This document shows, one piece after another, positions 6,549-13,989 of a stretch of 19,147 nucleotides of DNA. Below the pieces are notes generated by a model, which saw nothing but the letters and a program-made list of their open reading frames with translations, ran no database searches and was not told where the DNA came from. The stretch spans positions 1 to 19,147 of the forward strand of contig CALRUR010000028.1 of NCBI GenBank assembly GCA_943371425.1, read 5' to 3'. The DNA comes from CAJBVG01 sp943371425 (GTDB lineage Bacteria > Bacteroidota > Bacteroidia > Sphingobacteriales > Sphingobacteriaceae). Made by a program: the position numbers and the translations under genes. Position 1 is the first letter of the stretch, and each line of letters begins with the position of its first letter.

Positions 6549-9221
6549 TTACATCTTTTTTAATCGCTCAATTATAATGGCAATTTTTTGTTCTGCATCT
6601 GCTTTTTTCTTTTTCTCATTATCAATTACCTCTGCTTTTGCATTGCTTACAAACCGTTCATTAGAAAGTTTTGCATCTACAGATTTTAAAAAGCCTTGTA
6701 AATATACCAACTCCTTTTCCATCTTTTCTTTCTCAACCGCAGGATCTACCACATCGCCTAACTCTACAAAACACTCATCATTTGCACACATAAATTGTGT
6801 TGCATTTTCGGGTACACTGCTTACTAATTGCAAATTCTCAATGCTCGCCAACCTGTTTAAAATAAGGGCATACGAAAGATAATCGGTATTCGAATTATTT
6901 TTTATTGATAAATTCAAGCCCTCCTTCGGAGCTATTTGTTTCGTATTTCGGATGTTGCGCATTTCGGATACTACCTGCAAAATATTTTGCATGCTTGTAA
7001 TTGTCTCTTGGCTGTATTCTTTAGCTTTCGGGTAATTGGCTACGATACAACAATCCATTTCCGCACGCGCTCCAAACAACTCCTCATCGTGCCAAAGTTC
7101 TTCAGATAAGAAAGGCATAAAAGGATGAATTAACTTAATGATGTCTTCGAACTTATTTTTTACAAACTCAAAGCTTTCTGCATCTATCGCATCTTGATAT
7201 GAATCGCCATTTTCTAATTTATGATAGGTTGGTTTTATCATCTCTAAATACGATGAACAAAAATCGTCCCATATCAATTTATAAATAGCCATTAATGCTT
7301 CAGAGAGTCTGTAGCTTTCAAATAATTGTTCAATTTCTTTTAACGATTCGTTAAAACGTGCATCGAACCACTCGTTTGCTTTTTTATTTTCGTTTGCAAT
7401 ACTTACATCCACTTTCCAACCTTTTACCAATCTAAATGCATTCCAAATTTTGTTTGCAAAATTTCTTCCTTGCTCACAATAACTTTCATCAAACATTAAA
7501 TCGTTACCTGCAGGCGAGCAAAGCAACATACCAACACGTACTCCATCTGCTCCGTACTTTCCAATTAATTCAATAGGGTCTGGAGAATTACCTAAAGATT
7601 TAGACATTTTTCTGCCCAACTTATCTCTTACAATGCCTGTTAAATAAACATTCTTAAAAGGAACCTGGTTTCTAAATTCTTTACCCGCCATGATCATTCG
7701 AGCAACCCAGAAAAATAAAATTTCGGGCGCAGTTACTAAATCATTTGTAGGGTAATAGTAATTTAATTCTGCATTGCCTTTATTGTTTTTATCGCCAAAA
7801 ACAGTTGGGTCGAAAACAGATATTGGCCACAACCAAGAAGAAAACCAAGTATCTACTACATCCTCATCTTGCTTTATGTCATTAGCATTTAGACTACTAA
7901 ACTCTGCAGATTTTGCTTTAAACTTTTCAATTGCTTCCTCTGCTGTTTTAGCTACTACAATTTCTCCATTTGGTGCGTACCAAGCGGGAATTTGTTGTCC
8001 CCACCACAACTGTCGCGAAATGCACCAATCTTTTACATTCTCCATCCAATGGCGATAGGTATTGATGTATTTATCTGGAATTAAATTTACTTCGCCATCA
8101 TTAACCGCATCCAATGCCGGCTTAGCTAAGACTTCCATACGCACAAACCATTGCATAGATAATTTAGGCTCTATTACGGCATCAGTTCTTTCAGAAAAAC
8201 CAACTTGCGATTTGTACTCTTCTACTTTCTCCAACTGCCCAGCTTCTTCAAGCATTACAGCAATTTTCTTACGAGCAATAAAACGATCTTCGTCTACTAA
8301 AATTTGAGCTTTCTCATTTAAAGTTCCGTTATCGTTTATAATATCTACCACTTGCAATTTATGCTTCACACCTAATTCATAATCGTTCAAATCATGCGCC
8401 GGTGTTACCTTTAAGCAACCAGTACCAAAATCCATGGTTACATACTCATCACAAATAATTGGAATTTCTTTATTAATTAAAGGAACAAATATTTTTTTTC
8501 CATGTAAATGTTTGTATCGCTCATCATTAGGGTTTACACATACTGCGGCATCCGCCATAATAGTTTCAGGACGTGTGGTAGCAATGGTTACAAAGCCAGA
8601 ACCATCAACTAATTTATATTGTATATAAAATAATTTCTGATTTACTTCTTTACGTATTACTTCCTCATCCGATACAGCTGTTAATCCTTTTGGATCCCAA
8701 TTCACCATGCGAATACCTCGGTATATTAATCCTTTTTCATATAAATGAATAAAGGTATCAAGCACTGCCTCTGTCATGCTTGGATCCATCGTAAAAGCAG
8801 TACGATCCCAATCGCATGAAGCTCCTAGTTTTTTTAATTGATCTAATATAATTCCTCCGTACTTATCCTTCCATTCGTACGCATAATTTAAAAACTCTTC
8901 TCGGCTAATTGAATTTTTCTCAATGCCTTCTTCTTTTAATTTTGCTACTACTTTCGCTTCGGTAGCAATAGAAGCATGGTCGGTACCCGGCACCCACAAT
9001 GCATTTTTACCCAACATACGTGCACGTCGAATTAATACATCTTGTATTGTATTATTCAACATATGGCCCATGTGCAATACTCCCGTAACATTTGGTGGAG
9101 GTATTACAATGGTGTAAGGCTCGCGCTCATCTGGAACGGAACGAAAGAAACCTTTCTCCATCCAATAAGGGTACCATTTGTTTTCTGCCTCTGAGGCTAA
9201 GTATGTTTTTGAAATCGACAT
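6549..9221 (-). CDS. valS: Valine--tRNA ligase
   Basis: Class I aminoacyl-tRNA synthetase that charges tRNA-Val in the cytoplasm. Numbered from the ATG at 9221 (890 residues, normal for ValS): the HIGH-type site HMGH at 50-53 within PPNVTGVLHMGH; VPGTDHASIATEAKV just after it; the CP1 editing domain with TTRPETIMADAAV near 215; VDTWFSSWLWP near 456; and KMSKS at 538-542. The anticodon-binding domain follows, and the protein ends in the ValS-specific coiled-coil arm (about 827-890, rich in E and K). The frame extends nine codons upstream to a TTG at 9248, but MSISKTY matches ValS N termini better and that TTG lies inside a likely -7 promoter box. It is the first gene of a compact minus-strand run with the nuclease-like gene and holA. 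Confidence 0.97.
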   Translation of the reverse strand: MSISKTYLASEAENKWYPYWMEKGFFRSVPDEREPYTIVIPPPNVTGVLHMGHMLNNTIQDVLIRRARMLGKNALWVPGTDHASIATEAKVVAKLKEEGIEKNSISREEFLNYAYEWKDKYGGIILDQLKKLGASCDWDRTAFTMDPSMTEAVLDTFIHLYEKGLIYRGIRMVNWDPKGLTAVSDEEVIRKEVNQKLFYIQYKLVDGSGFVTIATTRPETIMADAAVCVNPNDERYKHLHGKKIFVPLINKEIPIICDEYVTMDFGTGCLKVTPAHDLNDYELGVKHKLQVVDIINDNGTLNEKAQILVDEDRFIARKKIAVMLEEAGQLEKVEEYKSQVGFSERTDAVIEPKLSMQWFVRMEVLAKPALDAVNDGEVNLIPDKYINTYRHWMENVKDWCISRQLWWGQQIPAWYAPNGEIVVAKTAEEAIEKFKAKSAEFSSLNANDIKQDEDVVDTWFSSWLWPISVFDPTVFGDKNNKGNAELNYYYPTNDLVTAPEILFFWVARMIMAGKEFRNQVPFKNVYLTGIVRDKLGRKMSKSLGNSPDPIELIGKYGADGVRVGMLLCSPAGNDLMFDESYCEQGRNFANKIWNAFRLVKGWKVDVSIANENKKANEWFDARFNESLKEIEQLFESYRLSEALMAIYKLIWDDFCSSYLEMIKPTYHKLENGDSYQDAIDAESFEFVKNKFEDIIKLIHPFMPFLSEELWHDEELFGARAEMDCCIVANYPKAKEYSQETITSMQNILQVVSEMRNIRNTKQIAPKEGLNLSIKNNSNTDYLSYALILNRLASIENLQLVSSVPENATQFMCANDECFVELGDVVDPAVEKEKMEKELVYLQGFLKSVDAKLSNERFVSNAKAEVIDNEKKKKADAEQKIAIIIERLKKM

Positions 9222-9245
9222 TTGTAAAATATTTGCGAAAGTCCA

Positions 9246-9253
9246 CAAAAATA
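9246..9253 (-). promoter_or_regulatory. Candidate -7 box for valS
   Basis: On the minus strand, TATTTTTG matches the Bacteroidota -7 consensus TAnnTTTG. It would place transcription start around 9240, about 20 nt before the ATG at 9221. The -33 element is poor: TTAC sits at the 19-nt spacing instead of TTTG. The call therefore rests on the -7 box and its position. Confidence 0.4.
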
Positions 9254-9364
9254 GAAAAATAAGCGTTTGTTTGTAATATAAGAGAAGCTTAATTCATCAA
9301 AATAAACAATTATTATAGGGTAAAATCGTTTCTCAATTGTCAGTAAAATAAAAACAGATAATTA

Positions 9365-9372
9365 TATATTTG
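9365..9372 (+). promoter_or_regulatory. Candidate -7 box for lpoB
   Basis: TATATTTG is an exact TAnnTTTG match 22 bp before the lpoB ATG, implying a leader of only some 15 nt. The nearest TTG upstream (9337-9339) is 25 nt away, longer than the usual 19-21, so the -33 part is weak. The rest of the 9222-9394 divergent gap shows nothing else I can name. Confidence 0.45.
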
Positions 9373-9394
9373 AACAATAATAAACCAAAAGATC

Positions 9395-9979
9395 ATGAAA
9401 AAGACATTAATGATAATCGGCATTGCAAGCTTAACGGTACTAAATGCTTGTAAATCACGTAAAGTAGAAAGAATAGACCCTACACAACAAACAGATTTAA
9501 GTGGAAGATGGAATGATACCGACTCTCGTTTAGTTTCTAATGAAATGATTAGCGATTGCATGGCTAAACCTTGGAGAACAGATTTCACCACTGCAAAAGG
9601 TAAAAAACCAGTTGTAATTGTGGGTACAGTTAGAAACAAAACAACTGAGCATATAGAATCTGAAACGTTTATTAAAGACATTGAAAAGGCATTCATCAAC
9701 TCAGGCCTTGTAACTGTAGTACAAGCAGGTGAAGCTCGTAAAGAGTTACGCGACGAACGTAATGACCAACAAACTTTTTCTTCTGAAACCACTAAAAAGA
9801 AATGGGGTTTAGAAAAAGGTGCAGATTTTATGCTAAATGGTGTAATTACTTCTATAGTTGACCAATACGGAAAGAACAAAGTGGTTTATTACCAAATAGA
9901 TTTAGAATTAACCAATTTAGAGACCAACGAAAAGGTATGGATTGGCGATAAAAAAATAAAAAAAGCAATTCAAAACTAA
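9395..9979 (+). CDS. lpoB: LpoB-like penicillin-binding protein activator lipoprotein
   Basis: This 194-residue lipoprotein starts with a short basic-hydrophobic signal and a lipobox, LNAC, with Cys19 as the lipidated residue. The mature start is followed by a charged linker (KSRKVER). The core carries the LpoB signature DLSGRWNDTDSRLVSNEMI, then PVVIVGTVRNKTTEHI and the strand-rich C-terminal half GADFMLNGVITSIVDQYG. In E. coli, LpoB is an outer-membrane lipoprotein that reaches through the peptidoglycan to stimulate PBP1B. The long disordered stalk of the E. coli protein is absent here, so the reach and the partner may differ. A terminator hairpin follows directly, and a second lipoprotein gene begins 60 bp downstream. 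Family assignment is strong; the PBP partner in this organism is inference. Confidence 0.9.
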   Translation: MKKTLMIIGIASLTVLNACKSRKVERIDPTQQTDLSGRWNDTDSRLVSNEMISDCMAKPWRTDFTTAKGKKPVVIVGTVRNKTTEHIESETFIKDIEKAFINSGLVTVVQAGEARKELRDERNDQQTFSSETTKKKWGLEKGADFMLNGVITSIVDQYGKNKVVYYQIDLELTNLETNEKVWIGDKKIKKAIQN

Positions 9980-9989
9980 TAACATTTTT

Positions 9990-10019
9990 AAAGGGATTGT
10001 TTACAAGCAATCCCTTTTT
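9990..10019 (+). terminator. Intrinsic terminator after lpoB
   Basis: AAAGGGATTG (9990-9999) pairs with CAATCCCTTT (10008-10017) around an 8-nt loop, with a T-run at 10015-10019. This is the best rho-independent terminator in the window. It ends 20 bp before the TTG start of the next lipoprotein gene, so downstream expression needs either read-through or a promoter I cannot see. Confidence 0.85.
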
Positions 10020-10039
10020 CATTAAATACAAACGGGAAA

Positions 10040-11458
10040 TTGAAGAAGCAAATTTACATACCCTTACTCCTACTATTCGTGCTATTTATTAGCGCTTGCG
10101 CAACCTATTACCAAAAACTCGAAGAATTTAATACTAATGTTGAGCAAGGAAATATTGACAAAGCAAAGGAGTTTTTAGCAAATGACAAAAAAGGTCCGGA
10201 GGGAAAAAACAAATTGCTTTATTTTATGAATGCGGGTACCTTAGAGATGCTTACTGGTAATTATGCTAAGAGTAATGAATACTTTAACCAAGCGGATTTA
10301 ACAATAGAAGATTATCAGAAAAACCTAGGTAATGAAGCCCTATCGCTCATTACAAACCCAATGCAAAAAGAATATACGGGTGAAGATTTTGAGAAAGTAC
10401 TTATTCATTACTATAAAGCTATTAACTATGTTCAGCTAGGTAAAAGCGAAGAAGCAATAGTTGAATGTAAACGACTGAATTTAAAAATTCAACAATTAAA
10501 CGATAAATACACCAAGAAAAACAAATATTCTGAAGATGCATTTGGCTTAAACCTTATGGGTATTATATACGAATCTACAGGTGATGTAAATAATGCATTT
10601 ATAAGTTATAGAAATGCGATTGAAGCCTATGAAAAAACATACGAACCCCAATTTAAAACAGCCATCCCATTACAACTAAAAAAAGATGTAATAAGAACTG
10701 CTTATGAAATGGGTTTTGATGACGAGGCCAATCGATTTGAGGAAAAATTTAAGATTAAGAACACACCAAGAAACAAGAATAATGGAGAAGTAGTTTTTTT
10801 CTGGAATAATGGCTTAAGCCCAGTAAAAGCAGAGAACAGCATAAACTTTAGTATTGTAAAAGGTCAAGGTGGATATGGTACTTTTGTAAATGAAGAACTT
10901 GGTTTAACGATACCTTTTCCCTTGCCTCAAGACGATAATAAGACTGGCGGACTAGGTGATTTAGAATTTGTAAGAGTAGCATTCCCAAAATATTTAGAAC
11001 GAAAACCTTTTTATAGCAGTGCAAGTATTGAAGCAAACGCTAAAGATTACCCTTTAGAATTAGCCGAAGATATAAATGCCATAGCCTTTAAAACCTTACA
11101 CGATCGATTATTGCGTGAAATGGGAAGTTCATTGTTGAGGTTAGCCACTAAAAAGGCTGCAGAATATGCCATGAGAGACCAAAATCAGCATGTTGGATCT
11201 ATTTTAGGAGTTGTAAATGCAATTACAGAAAAGGCTGATACGCGCAATTGGCAAACCTTGCCAAACACCATTTCTTATACTAGAATTGAATTACCTGTAG
11301 GAGCTCAGGAAATAAATATGAAACTTCGTTCGTTTGATAATAGAACAATCCGCGAGCAAAAGTTTAACTTTGTAATACAGAAAGGTAAAACGCAGTTCCA
11401 AACATACCAGAACTTCGAAAGTCAATCGTATTACGGCAGAACAGCATATGCAAGATAA
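10040..11458 (+). CDS. COG3014-like TPR-type lipoprotein
   Basis: This 472-residue protein begins at a TTG codon (MKKQIYIPLLLL); I find no upstream in-frame ATG before the terminator. The signal peptide ends in the lipobox ISAC with Cys20. Residues about 25-210 form TPR-like helical pairs, for example MNAGTLEMLTGNYAKSNEYFNQA, INYVQLGKSEEAIVECKRL and MGIIYESTGDVNNAFISY. The C-terminal half is mixed and beta-rich and contains the stretch TEKADTRNWQTLPNTISYTRIEL, which I associate with the uncharacterised COG3014 family. Function is unknown. From memory, COG3014 genes often lie beside lpoB genes, so a shared role in the outer membrane or peptidoglycan synthesis is a reasonable inference. It leads a tight plus-strand run: rhodanese, mnmD and pyrD follow, the first after 24 bp. 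Confidence 0.8.
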   Translation: MKKQIYIPLLLLFVLFISACATYYQKLEEFNTNVEQGNIDKAKEFLANDKKGPEGKNKLLYFMNAGTLEMLTGNYAKSNEYFNQADLTIEDYQKNLGNEALSLITNPMQKEYTGEDFEKVLIHYYKAINYVQLGKSEEAIVECKRLNLKIQQLNDKYTKKNKYSEDAFGLNLMGIIYESTGDVNNAFISYRNAIEAYEKTYEPQFKTAIPLQLKKDVIRTAYEMGFDDEANRFEEKFKIKNTPRNKNNGEVVFFWNNGLSPVKAENSINFSIVKGQGGYGTFVNEELGLTIPFPLPQDDNKTGGLGDLEFVRVAFPKYLERKPFYSSASIEANAKDYPLELAEDINAIAFKTLHDRLLREMGSSLLRLATKKAAEYAMRDQNQHVGSILGVVNAITEKADTRNWQTLPNTISYTRIELPVGAQEINMKLRSFDNRTIREQKFNFVIQKGKTQFQTYQNFESQSYYGRTAYAR

Positions 11459-11482
11459 AGCGGATGGTGTAAATTTAAAACA

Positions 11483-11860
11483 ATGAAAAAAGTACTTCTG
11501 GCATTTTCAATTATACTAAGTAGTTTGTTGGTGATGAGCCAATCGGCACTTAAGGTGAATTCTATTGAATTTAAAGCCAGTTACTTTAAATACAGGGGTA
11601 CCATTTTAGATGTGCGTACCGCCTATGAATTTGCCGAAGGCCATATAGAAAATGCTAAAAATGCAGATGTAAGTGCCCCAACTTTTGATGCAGAAATTGA
11701 AAAACTCGACAAAGAGCAGCCTGTATTTGTGTATTGTGCTATTGGGGTAAGAAGTTCAAAGGCAGCTACTATTTTGCGCAAAAAAGGATTTAAACATGTG
11801 TATGATTTAGACGGAGGTTACCACGACCTCTTGAAAGTTGGAATGAAAAATGCGAAGTAG
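11483..11860 (+). CDS. Exported single-domain rhodanese
   Basis: This 125-residue protein has an N-terminal signal peptide (MKKVLLAFSIILSSLLVMSQS) and one rhodanese domain. LDVRTAYEFAEGHIENAKN (42-60) is the usual CH2A-type motif. VYCAIGVRSSKAA (84-96) holds the catalytic Cys85 in a six-residue active loop, CAIGVR, the length typical of sulfurtransferases rather than Cdc25 phosphatases. YDLDGGYHDL (107-116) is the standard C-terminal element. The protein should act in the periplasm, so its substrate is probably not the cytosolic sulfur relay. Its last 11 bp overlap the start of mnmD, implying translational coupling. The specific substrate cannot be told from the sequence. Confidence 0.9.
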   Translation: MKKVLLAFSIILSSLLVMSQSALKVNSIEFKASYFKYRGTILDVRTAYEFAEGHIENAKNADVSAPTFDAEIEKLDKEQPVFVYCAIGVRSSKAATILRKKGFKHVYDLDGGYHDLLKVGMKNAK

Positions 11861-12554
11861 TGATTTTATAAATAATATTGAAATTGTAATTACTGCTGAT
11901 GGCTCTAAAACCATCTTCAACCCACAGGTCGGCGAAAATTATCATTCAAAACACGGTGCACTCCAAGAATCGCAACATGTATTTGTAAATTCTGGATTAA
12001 AGCACTACCATCAACATTTACAAAAAAACGAAATATCTATTTTAGAAATTGGTTTTGGCACCGGACTAAATTTTTTATTAAGTGCAAAATATGCAGCAGA
12101 AGCTCAATTAAGCCTTAGCTACACAGGCATTGAAGCTTACCCGCTATCAACGGACATTTTAAACGAAACGGACTATAAAACACTTATTCAATCAGAACAT
12201 TTATTCAATCAATTTATAACAAAATACGATGCTTGTTTCGAAAAAAGCACCGAAATTATTGAACACGTAAATTTGAAAATAGAAGATAATACGCTACTCT
12301 CCTATGATGGTTCAGAAAAGTTTGATATTATTTATTTTGATGCATTTGCTAAAGTACACCAAGCAGAAATGTGGACCGAAGAATCTATAAAACATGCTTG
12401 TAAGTTTTTAAAAGATAAAGGTATATTTGTGACGTATAGCGTAACCGGCGATTTAAAAAGACAGTTGAAAAACATGGGCTTTGAAATTGAACGCCCACAA
12501 GGGGCTGCAGGCAAACGCGAAATGATGCGCGCAACTTTACCATATGTTTTATAA
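11850..12554 (+). CDS. mnmD: tRNA 5-methylaminomethyl-2-thiouridine methyltransferase, MnmD type
   Basis: This 234-residue protein corresponds to the methyltransferase half of E. coli MnmC, without the FAD oxidase half. Such stand-alone enzymes (MnmD) methylate nm5(s2)U34 in the wobble position of several tRNAs, using SAM. The SAM-binding motif is LEIGFGTGLNF (65-75). The catalytic-region motif FDIIYFDAFAK with EMW (158-174) matches the MnmC DAFAP..NPEMW stretch, though here it reads DAFAKVHQAEMW, and the C terminus has the conserved PQGAAGKREMMRA (216-228). The start ATG lies in the end of the rhodanese gene, and the last 11 bp overlap pyrD. With no MnmC oxidase domain, the substrate may come directly from the MnmE/MnmG ammonium route, which is inference. 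Confidence 0.9.
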   Translation: MRSSDFINNIEIVITADGSKTIFNPQVGENYHSKHGALQESQHVFVNSGLKHYHQHLQKNEISILEIGFGTGLNFLLSAKYAAEAQLSLSYTGIEAYPLSTDILNETDYKTLIQSEHLFNQFITKYDACFEKSTEIIEHVNLKIEDNTLLSYDGSEKFDIIYFDAFAKVHQAEMWTEESIKHACKFLKDKGIFVTYSVTGDLKRQLKNMGFEIERPQGAAGKREMMRATLPYVL

Positions 12555-13581
12555 ACTAATTCTCCGCCCTATTTTCTTTCTGTTTGATCCAGAAAAAATC
12601 CACCATTTTGTTTTTAAACTAATTAAAATTACACAAGCAATTCCTGTAATTTCGACGATTACTAAAAGTATATTTTGGCTGAATAATGCCAAACTAAAAA
12701 GAACTGTATTTGGCATCGAATTTCCGAACCCTGTTGGTTTGGCGGCAGGATTTGATAAAGATGCAAGGCTCTATAAGGAGTTAGCAAACTTCGGATTTGG
12801 GTTTATTGAGATTGGGACCATTACTCCCCTTGGGCAGGAAGGCAACCCCAAACCACGTATGTTTAGATTACCAGCAGACGGTGGCCTTATAAACCGCATG
12901 GGCTTTAATAACCAAGGCTTAGAAGGTGCCATAGAAAGGTTAAAATCTAAACCAAAAAATTTAATTGTTGGAGGTAATATTGGTAAAAACAAAATTACTC
13001 CAAATGAAGAAGCGGTAAACGACTACGAAAAATGTTTCCAAGGTTTATTTCCATATGTTGATTACTTTGTGGTAAATGTGAGCTCTCCCAACACCCCTAA
13101 TTTAAGGGCATTACAAGAAAAAGAACCCTTAAAAGCCTTATTGAACCATTTACAAAAACTAAACGAGCAAAAAGAAATTAGAAAACCCATATTATTAAAA
13201 ATTGCACCCGATTTAACAAATGAGCAATTAGATGATATTGTGGAAATTGTAAACGAAACAAAAATTGCAGGAGTAATTGCAAGCAATACTACCATTTCCA
13301 GAGAAAATTTAACTACAAACTCTACAACTCTTAATAGAATAGGTGCCGGAGGCTTAAGTGGCAAACCCTTAACCAAAAGGTCTACTGAAGTTATTAAATA
13401 CCTAAGTACTAAATCTAATAACAGTTTTCCTATTATAGGCGTTGGCGGCATACACACCGCAAAAGATGCCATCGACAAGTTAAATGCTGGCGCAAGCTTG
13501 GTACAGCTTTATACAGGCTTTATTTATGAAGGACCGGGCTTGGTGAGGAGTATAAACAATGTAATTTTACAAAGTACATAG
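12544..13581 (+). CDS. pyrD: Dihydroorotate dehydrogenase (quinone), class 2
   Basis: This 345-residue FMN enzyme oxidises dihydroorotate to orotate in pyrimidine synthesis and passes electrons to membrane quinones. The N-terminal helices (MFYKLILRPIFFLFDPEKIHHF) mark the class 2, membrane-associated type. Other family motifs: NPVGLAAGFDKDA (62-74), GTITPLGQEGNPKPR (91-105), NRMGFNNQG (117-125), VNVSSPNTPNLR (177-188), with Ser (180/181) as the class 2 catalytic base, SNTT (247-250), GLSG (270-273) and the FMN phosphate site GVGGI (299-303). The start overlaps mnmD by 11 bp, so expression is probably coupled to that tRNA-modification gene rather than to other pyr genes. The last codons and the TAG stop lie inside a heptamer repeat array. 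Confidence 0.96.
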   Translation: MFYKLILRPIFFLFDPEKIHHFVFKLIKITQAIPVISTITKSIFWLNNAKLKRTVFGIEFPNPVGLAAGFDKDARLYKELANFGFGFIEIGTITPLGQEGNPKPRMFRLPADGGLINRMGFNNQGLEGAIERLKSKPKNLIVGGNIGKNKITPNEEAVNDYEKCFQGLFPYVDYFVVNVSSPNTPNLRALQEKEPLKALLNHLQKLNEQKEIRKPILLKIAPDLTNEQLDDIVEIVNETKIAGVIASNTTISRENLTTNSTTLNRIGAGGLSGKPLTKRSTEVIKYLSTKSNNSFPIIGVGGIHTAKDAIDKLNAGASLVQLYTGFIYEGPGLVRSINNVILQST

Positions 13582-13605
13582 TACAAAGTACGTTGTACCT
13601 TGTAA
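13571..13605. repeat. Degenerate heptamer array, five 7-bp units, overlapping the pyrD stop
   Basis: Units on the plus strand are aaagtac, atagtac, aaagtac, gttgtac and cttgtaa. On the minus strand they read as GTACTTT variants, one base different from GTAATTT in the array at 5003-5044. The pyrD TAG (13579-13581) falls in the second unit. The GTAC cores make the array partly palindromic. Confidence 0.85.
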
Positions 13606-13637
13606 AAACTCTTTCCACCATAATCTGTTTACCCCTC

Positions 13638-13904
13638 ATGACAGCAATAGACATAGACCGCATCATTGAAATGGCATGGGAAGATCGTACTCCTTTTGAA
13701 GCTATTGAAACACAATTTGGACTTTCAGAAAAAGAGGTAATAGCCTTAATGCGTAAAGAGATGAAACGAAGTAGTTTCGAGATGTGGAGGAAACGAATGG
13801 CTGGCAGAACAACCAAACATATGCAAAAGCGCAGTAGCGAGGTAGATCGTTTTAAATGCAGCATGCAAAAAAGCATCAGTTCAAATAAAATAAGCAAACG
13901 CTAA
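13638..13904 (+). CDS. DUF2805 (TIGR03643) family protein
   Basis: An 88-residue protein from the ATG at 13638. The frame is open further upstream to a TTG at 13593, but that lies inside the heptamer array, and MTAIDIDRIIEMAWEDRTPFEAI is the family N terminus. The core TPFEAIETQFGLSEKEVIALMRKEMKRSSFEMWRKRM (18-54) looks like a helix-turn-helix, with 'FGLSEKEVIALMR' resembling sigma region 4 or transposase-type HTHs. The tail (GRTTKH, then many K, R and S) is basic, which suggests nucleic-acid binding. Function is unknown and no experiment is known to me. It lies 56 bp after pyrD and ends just before the bidirectional-looking hairpin at 13913-13937. Confidence 0.85.
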   Translation: MTAIDIDRIIEMAWEDRTPFEAIETQFGLSEKEVIALMRKEMKRSSFEMWRKRMAGRTTKHMQKRSSEVDRFKCSMQKSISSNKISKR

Positions 13905-13908
13905 ACGC

Positions 13909-13937
13909 AAAAAATCCCGAATGAAACACCCGGGATT
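13909..13937 (-). terminator. Terminator of the tRNA-Cys/50-aa gene unit
   Basis: On the minus strand, AATCCCG (13931-13937) pairs with CGGGATT (13913-13919) around an 11-nt loop, followed by a run of T (13909-13914). On the plus strand the same stem lacks a U-tract, although it could still serve as the 3' end of the DUF2805 transcript. Confidence 0.7.
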
Positions 13938-13989
13938 CATTAACATACATACCTTTAAATGACGTTAATTTCTTTAATCGATTAAACGA

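Noticed and set aside
9221..9248. Upstream TTG start for valS
   Set aside because: It coincides with a likely -7 box, and MSISKTY fits ValS N termini.
9340..9879. 179-codon minus-strand ORF opposite lpoB
   Set aside because: lpoB has a signal peptide, lipobox and family motifs. The antisense product has none, and it would cross the lpoB promoter region.
11483..12554. Rhodanese as sulfur donor for MnmD substrates
   Set aside because: The signal peptide predicts export, and MnmD itself uses SAM and no sulfur. Kept only as a positional curiosity.
13593..13637. Upstream TTG start for the DUF2805 protein
   Set aside because: The extra 15 codons derive partly from the heptamer array and do not resemble the family; the ATG at 13638 does.
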